Shown in pieces: positions 12,052 to 23,400 of a DNA stretch of 64,000 nt. Under the pieces are notes generated by a model, which saw nothing but the letters and a program-made list of their open reading frames with translations, ran no database searches and was not told the origin of the DNA. A program made the position numbers and the translations under genes. This DNA comes from Doryteuthis pealeii. Its lineage: Eukaryota; Mollusca; Cephalopoda; Myopsida; Loliginidae. Every line of letters begins with the position of its first letter. The first letter of the stretch is position 1. The stretch covers positions 67,619,460-67,683,459 of the forward strand of contig CM042157.1 of the NCBI GenBank assembly GCA_023376005.1, read 5' to 3'.

Positions 12052-12790
12052 GGGGTATTATCGCATAAATGTGTCCTGGCCTCCTGCTCTAAAAAGCACT
12101 AAGCAGTGCCTGCTGAAAATCCTACCCACGCTACTATTGAACTCCCGAGCTGTTAGAAGGCATTTTTCCTGAAAAGTTAATGCGATATAAAAGCGATATT
12201 TTACCCCCATCTCCATTCTTTTCTCAACAAGTAAATGTAAATATTTTAAACCTCCCCTTCTCTTTAAAATATTTTTGTTAGCGGTTTGAAGGGGTTTTTA
12301 TGACATAACTTTTTTTAGTGGTTTGAAGGCATTAAAAGTAAGGTCATTTCCTATAAGTCTAGCATAAACAAAGGGGAACCACTCTTGACTGAAATTATTT
12401 ATTTTCCCATTAAACTAACCGTAAACCTAACTTCTTTTTTCCTAGTAGATAAATAAATAAATAATTTATCAGTCAAGAGTGGTTCCCCTTTGTTTATGTT
12501 AGACTTATAGGAAATAACCAAAAGTGAGCCACCACCCAGGTTTTTTTATCAACAAGTAAATGTAAATATTTACACCCCCACTTTAAAATATCTTCTTTTT
12601 TAGGTATTTTCATTTTATTTCAATAAAAAAAAACTGTCATATATTTTTGAATAAAAACGACTGAAAAAACGCTTTCAAACATCTAGGGAATTCAATATTA
12701 GCACGGTTTGGATTTTCAGCAGGCACCACTTAGCATTTTTTAGGGCAGGAGGCCAGGACGCATTTTTGCGATATGCACCACTATTTGTAC
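12052..12790. mobile_element. DNA element with inverted ends, split by M1
   Basis: GGCCTCCTGCTCTAAAAA (near 12081) and its inverted partner near 12740-12765 bracket a repeat also seen, without the MITE, at 14177-14420. Confidence 0.5.
12342..12519. mobile_element. hAT-type MITE, family M1
   Basis: Target duplication AAAAGTAA/AAAAGTGA (one change). The empty site survives in a related repeat at about 14310-14330 (ATTAAAAGTAAGCC). Confidence 0.9.
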
Positions 12791-13146
12791 TGAGCCCAAA
12801 TGGAGAAAACCAAAAATATTGTTTATCATGCAGATTTGCAATAAGTTCCAAATAGACAAATTAGGTCATCGTTTTAATGAAAACCAAATTGTTTGAAAAA
12901 TATTGTTCAAGTTTAATATGATGAAGGCCCAATCAAGAGTTTACTTGGAATCGCAACTACACAAGAAGGCCCAATCAAGAGTTTACTTGGAATCACAACT
13001 ACACAATTCTATTTTGAACAAATCCTGGAAGTAGTACCCCAAAATACAGCAGCTGTATGGCCACTTACCTCCCATCTCAAAAACCATCCAAGAAAGACTA
13101 GCAAGACATGCTGGAGAAGTAAAAGACAAACACATAAGCAATATTC

Positions 13147-13608
13147 GGTTATTTCCTATAACTCTTTACAATAACCATCATCATCATTATCAACATCATC
13201 ATAGAATCAGAATCCAAATTTAGACATGACTATTATAATAAAAAGATTAAAAGGTTATTTCCTATAACTCTAACATAAACAAAGGGGAACCACTCCTGAC
13301 TGATAAATTATTTATTTATTGATCTACTAGGAAAAAAGAAGACAAGGTTAGGTTTATGGTTAGGGTTTAGGGTTAGTTTAATTGGAAAATAAATAAATAA
13401 TTTATCAAGAGTGGTTCCCTTTGTTTATGTTATAAGTCTAATATAAACAAAGGGGAACCACTCCTGACAGATAAATCATTTATTCATTGATCTACTAGGA
13501 AAAAAAGAAGACGGGGTTAGGGTTTAGGGTTAGTTTAATGGGAAAATAAATAATTTATCAGTCAAGAGTGGTTCCCCATTGTTTATGTTGGAGTTATAGG
13601 AAATATCC
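13147..13608. mobile_element. Composite M1 element carrying transferrin 3' flanking sequence
   Basis: A lone M1 end (13147-13166) is followed by about 85 bases matching 19215-19308, then an M1 dimer (13253-13608) like that at 19309-19662. The internal copy of GATTAAAA is retained. No outer target duplication was found. Confidence 0.75.
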
Positions 13609-14089
13609 TAACACATAGAATATTGGGTTAACTGAGCTATCCACCCTTAATAAATTGCCTTTTTGGAGAAGATCAACTGTGGTACTAGTTGATAATTTGC
13701 ATTGACTAATCAACAGTCACTTTAAGTAAAGCAGTTAGAGAGAGCTGCCTATTTAAGCTCAGTGTTTGGGAGACCATGAGAGTTGACACTTGGATAGAGA
13801 AATCTATGCCAGAGAGAACAACATTTGCTGGGCCCATAACACACAGGTCTGTAGATAGGAACTACACTCTGCTACAAAATATTGTTTTATACATACTCTA
13901 GTGTTGGCTGACTAGCTAAAACTTTAATTCATTGATCAGCTCTGTGCAGACACTGGGTGCTGTCTAAAAGATTTACCAAGAGAAATGACCGATAGGGATG
14001 GAGATCGAAAGAGTCAAGGAAATCCGTGCTGTCAGCATGTCTTGATGATGATTCTGATGTGTGTCATGAAGTGTTTTCAGATTGAATTT

Positions 14090-14553
14090 CAGCTTAATTA
14101 TAAAGAAAGGAAGGGAAGAAAAATGATACGCTACACAGAAAAATATTATAAGAAAGAAAAAGTAGGGGAAAGATATTTTACCCCCCTCTCTCCATTCTTT
14201 TCTCAACGAGTAAATGTAAATATTTTAAACCTCCCCTCCTCTTTAAAATATTTTTCTTAGTGGTTTGAAGGGGTTTTATGACATAACTTTTTTTAGTGGT
14301 TTGAAGGCATTAAAAGTAAGCCATCACCCAGGGTTTATTTTTATCAACAAGTAAATGTAAATATTTACACCCCACTTTAAAATATCTTTTTTTTTTTCGG
14401 TATTTTCATTTTATTTCAAGAAAGAAAGAAAAAGTAGGGGAAAGATAGTGAGTGTATGGAGTGATAACGCTAATCTGTTTCAATTAAACATAATAAAAGA
14501 AAGAAAGAGAGAAAAAAAAGTGAGAGAGTTAAATCAAGATTATTATACTTTTT
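14090..14553 (+). mobile_element. Helitron B interior with an inserted repeat
   Basis: Matches the purine-rich interior of 9685-10166. It is split by 14177-14420, a copy of the repeat at 12190-12600; AAAGTAGGGGAAAGATA appears on both sides. Confidence 0.5.
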
Positions 14554-14592
14554 ACGGTTATTTCCTATAAGTCCAACATAAACAAAGGGGAA
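14554..14592. mobile_element. M1 MITE fragment, one end only
   Basis: One inverted-repeat arm, GGTTATTTCCTATAAGTCC through AAAGGGGA, then unrelated sequence. Confidence 0.7.
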
Positions 14593-14997
14593 TAAACAAT
14601 AGATTATAGGGTTTTATTTATGATCTGGGAAACAACTAAAACCGTCTAGCTCCTACCTTGTAACCTATCCTGTGTAATTCATTTTTAAGAAACTATTGAA
14701 ATGTATTTACAGTTAGCTTGAAATGGTGAGGGAAGAAAAACTAAAAACACTGGGACGCATGGATATGATTTTACTGCGTCCTTTTAGATTTTTGTGCGTC
14801 ACGGACGCAGGACACGTACCTATCAGCATCTCTGCTACACTATCACTGTAACTAATCATCTGCAAAATCCCGCAAAGTCAAAATTTTCTTTTCATTGGTT
14901 AACAGTCAAAGGGAGACAACCTTTATTTTTTTAAATTTGTTTAAATTTGAAAATAAACAAGTATTGTAAAAACTAGCTGATAAAGTAAAAAGGTAAT

Positions 14998-15172
14998 GTC
15001 GTCGGTATCAGCTATACAGCAAGGGAGTGTGGAGCGCCACACCCTCTATCAGCTTCTCACTTCACTACACAGATCTCTGTGCTACTCATACGCCGAGTTG
15101 GTATTGAACGCAGGAACCTTGTGATTCTTAGGCAAACTCTTTACCAACTGAGCTAAACTGGCTCTAATACCA
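14998..15172 (-). mobile_element. tRNA-derived SINE, internally deleted
   Basis: Body is shortened, but the head ends AACTGAGCTAAACTGGC, the inverse of an A box. Confidence 0.7.
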
Positions 15173-15421
15173 AGGAAAGGTGAATTTAATGCTGAGAGAG
15201 TAAGATTTCTTGAAGTGAGACTTCCATATTGGAATAAAATATCAAGTGTATCATATGAAGATTTTAAAATATTAATATTTTAGCATTAATATTTAATATA
15301 TATTTTAAAATATTTAAATAATATAAAGTCTTATTATTCATTAAAAATTCTTTTTAAATTAAAAAATTTAATTTTTCATAAGAAATTAAAAAATTATTTT
15401 TCAAAAATTATTCAAATAATA

Positions 15422-16251
15422 TCTTATTATAATGGAGATTGTGGGTTTGTCTGTCTGTAACCGAAACTATATTACTATTCAAGTCACAATTCCCTTTGTT
15501 ATTTACACCACATTCTCCATGATTTTATTTTTTATTTAAACCTTAATTATTAATAAAATTGTTTTACATCATTAAGACTGTTGACCATATCTACATTGTA
15601 TTTACCGCGTACCCCACTTGTATGGGTCAGGCACAAAGTCCCTATTAACGTGGGACCACCCACAAACCGAAGCTCATGGGTGGCAGGTGAAAAATTGCGT
15701 CGATCCCGTCGGCATTCCCCCTCAAGGGGGGCGCCTCAGGCACTGGGAAATAAACCCAGCCCTGCCCCTTTAAATCGAGGGGGCAGGTGTTGCCTGGGGG
15801 GATGGCCCCCTGGGATCGATGCCGTTAATTATATCAATGGTCCAGAGGCCATATCAACATACTAATAACATGCAATTGTATTTATATATACAACAAAATA
15901 GCAGTTTACAGTGTGAACGAGAAGGCTGATTTGTATATTGATATTAAAAAATTTGATTTTAATAAATATCTGCTTAGGATTATTGATTTCTAAATGTTTG
16001 GTTTTTATTTTAATGAATATGAGCAAAAAATTACAGGGATAAATCTTAAAAGAATCCATTAACAAGAAATGACTAATTTTATTCTTTAATTCCGGTTTTA
16101 ACTAAATCGTTAAATTAGGAAAATTTAGCAATGAAAGACGGGAGTGATGGAAGAGTAAGTTTCAGTTGTTCTATTTAGTTTCATTAGCCTTTCTAATTTA
16201 ATATATTTTATTACATTAAAACTTAAACTGGAGGGTGCATATATTTGTTAG
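15422..16251 (+). mobile_element. Family A Helitron with cassette, decayed 3' end
   Basis: Starts TCTTATTATAATGG. The 3' hairpin has lost its GCACCC arm and CTAG has become TTAG. The cassette lies at 15594-15855. Confidence 0.8.
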
Positions 16252-16308
16252 GAAGAAAAGAGTCTTGCTATTTCACCCCCCCAAAAAAAAATTGTACTTT
16301 TTATATAA

Positions 16309-16480
16309 CTAGCAGGAGCTGTGGATATACAACAGTATTATAATCTATATATTGATACACTTGTTCCTAAATCTTCCATCAGTTATCATCCTGCAACACC
16401 TTGTTAAAAATGAGACCGTCCAAGATGCAATGCAAAAATATAAATCCAGATTATCTCATGTCGCTTAATCGCAGATTTCT
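16309..16480. mobile_element. Helitron B fragments, head to head
   Basis: An inverted family B 3' end (CTAGCAGGAGCTGTGGATA, 16309-16341) directly abuts a family B 5' end (TCTATATATTGATAC from 16344). Another 3' end fragment lies at 17186-17215, then inverted interior to about 17300; a 5' fragment lies at 43416-43475. Confidence 0.6.
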
Positions 16481-16809
16481 CATTTGTCCCATTTTATTTC
16501 ACCCAACTTTAAAAGTGAAACATTCCAATTGGTCTTGAGTCGCTTAAGTGTCCAATATGAAATTAACTCTTAACATCCTGTTGAGAATTTTCTAAGTCCA
16601 GAGCCCAATACCTATAACCATTTATCAAAAATGTCTAAAAATGGCTGTTTCATTAAAACTTACCTGTTATTTCCCTTAAATTAAAGACTTCTAAATTTTT
16701 TTAATAATACATTTAAATAAAGGCTATAATTTGGGGTAGATTATGAAAATAAATGTGACTTCCGGCCGGGTGGAATGAGGTGGTATAGGACATTAAGAGT
16801 TTTAAATGA

Positions 16810-16851
<42 letters not shown>

Positions 16852-17498
16852 ACATTTCTTTTATTTGAATGAATTATTGAAATTGTGAACAACGCTATAT
16901 ATTATGGTAATTTTGATCTTATGTTATGTTGTCCCAGGACCAGCAATATTGTTATCAACAAAATAGAATATACAACTATAGTTGATATATATATATATGA
17001 TCTTGAAGTTTCTGTAGAATCAAATACTTATTATTATGTGTATTAAGTATTATATCGATTGTCATTGTATATTTTTCTATTATTCATTGCAAAGACAACA
17101 CTAGGATTTATATGTAATGAAATTGCAAATCATTGTTTCTGGCTTAAATAGCTCCTTTTGATTTTTGTTTCGTTTCGTGGAAATTCCACAGGTTCTGCTA
17201 GTTTAATTATTACAATGTTTGATATGTTTATTTAAGAGCTATTGCTAAACAGTTCAATATGTAAAAAGTATAATAATTTTGATTTAAATCTCTCACTATT
17301 TCTTAAAAGGGATGCATGTAAAATATCTACATTGATTTGCCGATAATCTGTGGGGAGGCGTTTAAAATATTTACATTAATTTGCTGACAAAAAAAGTGAC
17401 ATAAACACGACTCGGAAAATATCTAAGTTTGACCGGTACGACATAAGATCAAAATTACCAAAATAATTAGATATACTTATATACTTTATATACATTTA

Positions 17499-18124
17499 TC
17501 TTATTATAATGGAGATTGTGTGTTTTTCTGTCTGTAACCGAAACTATATTCCTACTCAAGTCACAATTCTCTTAGTTATTGACATCACATTCTCAATGAT
17601 TTTATTTTTATTTAAACCTCAATTATTAATAAAATTGTCTTACATTATTAATACTGTTAACTATGTCTACATAGTGACAACATGCAATTACATTTATATA
17701 TACAACAAAATAGCGGTTTACAGTGTGAACGGGAAGGCTAATTTGCATATTAATATTAAAAAATCGAATTTAATAAATATGTGCTTAGTATTATTGATTT
17801 CTAACTGTTTGGTTTTATTTAATGAATATAAGCAAAAATCTCTTCAATGAATCTTAAATGAAATCCATTAACAAGATAAAATAACTGTCATTTTATTCTT
17901 TACTTCCTCTTTTAACTAAATACTTAAATTAGAAAAAATAACAATGAAAGATGGGAGTGATTGAAGAGTTAGTTTCAGTTGTTCTACTTTTCGATTATAC
18001 CCCCCTGTTTCAAATCTTTTTATCTGCATTCTTATTTAGTTTCATTAGCCTTTCTAATCTAATACAATATTTTATTACTTTAAAACTTAAATACTTTCAC
18101 CCGGAGGGTGCATATATTTGCTAG
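17499..18124 (+). mobile_element. Family A Helitron without cassette
   Basis: Both ends are present, inserted A/T. One base of the hairpin has changed (TCACCC for GCACCC). Confidence 0.87.
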
Positions 18125-18382
18125 TACTTATAATATACTTATATACTTATATACTAATTATACTTATATACTTATATTTACCTGGCATTCGTATCTGGTA
18201 GCTTTGCCTTCTGGACCGGTAAGATATAAAAATTACATAATCCCAGGAGGCCGTCCCTTAAGCAACACCTGGCTCCTTGTCTAAAAGGGACTGGGCCGGG
18301 TTTATTGCCCGTTGCCTGGGGCGATCCAAAAGGGAAATGCCAAAGGGATTCACACACTTTTTGCACTGGCCACACCATGAGC

Positions 18383-18802
18383 TTTGTATTGTGTGTCTGT
18401 CTGTAACCAAAACTATGTCACTGCTTACATCACAATACACTCAGGAATTGTGTAAGTTTATCAATGAGTATTTAATTTATAGTCAAAATCATTAATATAT
18501 AGAATAAATTTTATTTATCAATTATGAAATAAAAGGTTTACATAATATATGGTGTGGTTAATTTGCATACTGGTCTTAACAAAACTGGGCTTAATAAATA
18601 ATTACTGTGTTATTGATCTAATATTATTCTTTTATTCCCCAACATATCAAAATTAACCCTATGAATGTTTTTATATAGAAACCAATTCAGATATATTTAA
18701 AATAAGTCATTCTTATTTAATTTCTTTAGTCTTTCTTATTTGATATATTTCATTACATTAAAACTTAAATACTTATGCCCAGAAGGGGCATATTCTTGCT
18801 AG
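18383..18802 (+). mobile_element. Family A-related Helitron, 5'-truncated
   Basis: 3' hairpin TGCCCAGAAGGGGCA then CTAG. Its 5' end abuts a diverged, inverted copy of the Helitron cassette (18178-18382). Confidence 0.65.
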
Positions 18803-18822
18803 TATACATATATAAGTAAAAG

Positions 18823-19042
18823 TAAAGTTGACAGGGTGGTCTAATGTTGGTATCAGCGAGGGAGTCTATCCCCTTTTCACTAGCGCTAGATCAAGGAGAT
18901 TGTTTTTTTTTCATCTGAACTGGAGCGCCACACTTACCATCAGTTCCTTACTTTACCACACAGATCACTGTGCTACTCATACACTGAGTTGGCGAAGGCC
19001 GGTATCAAACCAGGAACCTTGCAATTCCTAGGCAAATCACTC
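18823..19042 (-). mobile_element. tRNA-derived SINE
   Basis: Inverse copy of the same family, ending in GGTATCAAACCAGGAACC and a partial A box. Confidence 0.72.
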
Positions 19043-19308
19043 TACTGACTGATTTTTAAAATCCTATCCAAACAAGAACAAACAATCGAAATATTTTTAA
19101 AAAATACATTTTTATTCTTTCTCATAGCGTTCATATGGTATTTAATACATTAAAGTTTACTTTGATTGACTATGAGTAGAGTTAATCATACAAAAAGTAT
19201 ATAAAAATAGAAAATTATTTACAATAGCCATCATCATCATCATCAACATCATCATCATAGAATCAGAATCCAAATTCAGACATGACTATTATAATAAAAA
19301 GATTAAAA

Positions 19309-19662
19309 GGTTATTTCTTATAAGTCTAACATAAACAAAGGGAACCACTCCTGGCAGATAAATCATTTATTCATTGATCTACTAGGAAAAAAAGAAGATG
19401 GGGTTAGGGTTAGGATTTAGGGTTAGTTTAATGGGAAAATAAATAAATAATTTATCAAGAGTGGTTCCCCTTTGTTTATGTTATAAGTCTAATATAAACA
19501 AAGGGGAACCACTCCTGACAGATAAATCATTTATTCATTGATCTACTAGGAAAAAGAAGACGGGGTTAGGGTTTCACAATTTCAATAATTAATGGGAAAA
19601 TAAATAATTTATCAGTCAAGAGTGGTTCCCCTTTGTTAATGTTAGACTTATAGGAAATAACC
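19309..19662. mobile_element. M1 MITE dimer abutting the transferrin stop codon
   Basis: Two M1 units fused head to tail, with one perfect target duplication GATTAAAA (19301-19308, 19663-19670). Only 6 bases separate the right duplication from the stop codon, so the 3' UTR must enter the MITE. Confidence 0.9.
19530..19535 (-). terminator. Candidate poly(A) signal supplied by a MITE
   Basis: AATAAA on the minus strand, about 145 nt past the transferrin stop and inside the MITE at 19309-19662. A second copy lies at 19366-19371. There is no such hexamer in the 14 bases between the stop codon and the MITE. Confidence 0.35.
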
Positions 19663-19676
19663 GATTAAAAAGACAT

Positions 19677-20449
19677 TCATGCAAGATAAGTTAAAAGAGT
19701 AAAAACCATTAAAATTACTGACGTTATCACATGACTTGACCCCGAACATACTTTGATATCGGAACTAAAGACTTTCAAGATTTCGAGATAATCGTCACCT
19801 AAAAATTTATCGGGTTTCTCAATATGAATGAGTCCGGTCGTTGAATCTTTGAACAAAAGATTCTTTCCGCCAGGAGATGAAAAGAGAAGTTCTTTAGACT
19901 CATCTGAAGACAAATCAAAATTGCTGAAAACTCGAAATAGCAGCTCGCCAAGTTTTGTCTCGCCTTTCCGTACGACAACTGCGTGGGCCGGAACTTTCGC
20001 TAAATGGCAATTTTCCCACTGGTCAATGAGGGCTACTTTTCCATCTTTACACAAGAGTCTATAGTCGCTCGACTTCAGACCCTTTTCCCAGTCTTCTTTA
20101 CCCTTTCCATCTGTACTCTCAGGAACGGTCGCATGCTTGATGAAAGCCACATCAGCATCGGTTTCCACAAGACAACGGAAAGCGCCACTGTAATCGTAAT
20201 ATTTGTTTTCTGGATTTCGTTGACAGTCAGTACCGTTTTTGGGGCATAAAGCACAGAGATTCTTTGGATTGGTCTTTTTGGGATTGTAGGTTGGATCTAG
20301 AGCTCCAGGAACACAGCTTGCAGAAAAGAATTTGCCAACCTCCAGAGGAATTGAGTCTCCCTTTGGCATCATCTTATTCTTTATAAGGTAACTCACAGGA
20401 GTTTTCCATCCTGAAGTCTTTTCAATTCCAGTATGACAGGATTTTTTGC
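19677..20449 (-). CDS. TF: Transferrin exon 8: rest of C-lobe and GPI-like tail
   Basis: Encodes residues 432-688 and the TGA at 19677-19679. [14 protein letters not shown] is the carbonate loop (T438, K442). [10 protein letters not shown] carries ligand Y518 and [13 protein letters not shown] carries ligand H587. [16 protein letters not shown] is typical of the lobe end. N503 in NGT is a possible glycosylation site. After CSGSS (666-670) the protein ends in 17 hydrophobic residues, which suggests GPI-anchor addition near 667-669. The acceptor ATCAG is preceded by about 1 kb of pyrimidine-rich transcript. Confidence 0.94.
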
Positions 20450-23400
20450 CTGATAGAATGTAAAGAAGAAAAAATTAGAAAAAAAAAAAAAAATTACAAA
20501 GAAGAAAGAAAAAAATTTAAAAAATTACAAAGACAGAAGAAAAGAAAAAAAAAAAAAATTACAAAAGACAGAAAGAAAGAAAAAAATAAAAAAATTACAA
20601 AGACAGAAGAAAGAAAAAAAAAAAAATTACAAAGACAGAAAGAAAGAAAAAAATAAAAAAATTACAAAAGACAGAAAGAAAGAAAAAAAAAAAAAAATTA
20701 CAAAGACAGAAAGAAAAGAAAAAAAAAAAAAATTACAAAGACAGAAAGAAAGAAAAAAAAAAAATTACAAAGAAAAGAAAGAAAAAAATAAAAAAAACAA
20801 AAGAAAGAAAAGAAAAAAAAAAAAAAATTACAAAGAAAGAAAAAAAAAAAAAAAAATTAAAAAGAAAAAAGAAAAAGAAAAGAAAAAAAGAAGAAAGAAA
20901 AAAAAAAAAGAAAAAAAATTACAAAGAAAGAAAGAAAAAAAAGAAAAAAAATTAAAAAGAAAGAAAGAAAAAAAAAGAAAAATTATAAAGAAAGAAAGAA
21001 AGAAAAAAAAAATTATACGAAAGAAAGAAAAAAATTATAACGAAAGAAAGAAAAAAATTATAACGAAAGAAAGAAAAAAAAAAAAATTATAAAGAAAGAA
21101 AGAAAAAAAAGAAAAAAATAAAGAAAGAAAAAAAAAAAAATTATAAAGAAAGAAAGAAAAAAAGAAAAAAATTATAAAGAAAAAGAAAAAAAGAAAAAAT
21201 TATAAAGAAAAAAAGAAAAAATGAAAAAAGAAAAGAAAAAAAAGAAAAAATTATAAAGAAAAAAAGAAAAAAAGAAAAAAAAGAAAAAAGAAAAAAAAGA
21301 AAAAAATTATAAAGAAAAAAAGAAAAAATTATAAAGAAAGAAAGAAAAAAAGAAAAAAAATTATAAAGAAAAAAAGAAAAAAAAGAAAAAAGAAAAAATT
21401 ATAAAGAAAGAAAGAAAAAAAGAAAAAAATTATTAAGAAAGAAAGAAAAAAATTATTAAGAAAGAAAGAAAAATAAATAAACATAAAATATATATGACAC
21501 ATGAAGAGCAACTGTTATGAATTTTGACAAATCAAATTTTTCATTATAGAATTATACTGTAATTGGATTTTTGGGACTGTTGTCCTCATATTTATTGTTA
21601 TATTCCTATCTAAAATAGGGGAGAGGGTCATTCTTAAAGAAAAAAAAATTAGAGTGCCCTCTAGTTTTCTTCAGTTTGACAAAAAGATTCCTGAGTTGGG
21701 GGGTGGGGTGTTACACCTCTGCAGAGGTGCAGTCGGTGTATTCTAAAGCCTAAGCTAGCAGGGCTCAATGAGACTAGAGAGATAAAAACATTTTCTTTGA
21801 TTTTTGAGATGAGGTTTAATGTGAACAATTTTGATATTTCAGATTGTTGTTCTCATCTTTATTGTGGTATAGTATAAACACAATGTTCAGTCCGCTGTAT
21901 CCTCAGAACTTGTTCAGGTGTTCCAAAACCATACTTGAACTCAAGGGTATCGTCTGATGATGACTTTATTCGTAGGTAAATAAGAAACACCTGAACAAGG
22001 TTACAGCAGCCCGAACATTGTGTTTATACATCTCTTATTATAATGGAGATGTGTGTGTTTGTCTGTCTGTAACCGAAACTATATTACTACTTAAATCACA
22101 ATTCCCTAAGTTATTTACATCATATTCTCCATAATTTTATTTTTATTTAAACCTCAATTATTAATAAAATTGTTTGACATTATTAATACTGTTTACCATA
22201 TCTACATGATATTTACCGCGTACCCCACTTGTATGGGTCAGGCACAAAGTCCCTATTAACGTGGGACCACCCACAAACCGAAGCTCATGGAGTGGCAGGT
22301 GAAAAAATTGCGTCGATCCCGTCGGCATTCCCCCTCAAGGGGGGCGCCTCAGGCACTGGGCAATAAACCCAGCCCTGCCCCTTTAAATCGAGGGGCAGGT
22401 GTTGCCTGGGGGGATGGCCCCCTGGGATCGACGCCGTTAATTATATCAATGGTCCAGAGGCCGAAGCCACTGTTGACCATATCTACATGATATTTACCGC
22501 GTACCCCACTTGTACGGGTCAGGCACAAAGTCCTATTAACGTGGGACCACCCACAAACCGAAGCTCATGGAGTGGCAGGTGCAAAAATTGCGTCGATCCC
22601 GTCGGCATTCCCCTCAAGGGGGGCGCCTCAGGCACTGGGCAATAACCCCAGCCCTGCCCCTTTAAATCGAGGGGGCAGGTGTTGCCTGGGGGGATGGCCC
22701 CCTGGGATCGACGCTGTTAATTATATCAATGGTCCAGAGGCCGAAGCCACTGTTGACCATATCTACATATTAAAATCATGCAATTGTATTTATATATACA
22801 ACAAAATAGCGGTTTACAGTGCGAATGGAAAGGCTAATTTGCATATTGATATTAAAAATTTGATTTTAATAAATATGTGCTTAGTATTATTGATTTCTAA
22901 TTGTTTGGTTTTATCTTATTGAATATGAGCAAAAATCTCGGATATAAATCTTAAAAGAAATCCATTAACAAGAAGAAATAACTGTAATATTATTCTTTAC
23001 TTCCTATTTTAACTAAATAGTTAAATTAGGAAAATTTACCAATGAAAGACGGGAGTAATGGAAATTGATGGAAGAGTTAGTTTCAAAGTTGTTCTATTTT
23101 TCAATCATACCCCCTCTGTTCCAAATCTTTTTATCTGCATTCTTATTCAGTTTCATTAGCCTTTCTAATTTAACATATTTTATTATATTAAAACTTAAAT
23201 ACTTGCACCCGGAGGGTGCATATATTTGCTAGTACTACAATAAAGATGAGGACAACAGTCTGAAATATCAAAATTATTCCCCAAAAACATTTTGGTTGGT
23301 TATTCTTTGTCTGTGTGGTAAATTGGTTAATAAGAAACGGAAGCACCGTTTCGGCCATTGTTTTGTTAAGAAATGGAAGCACCGTTTCGGCCATCTTTTG

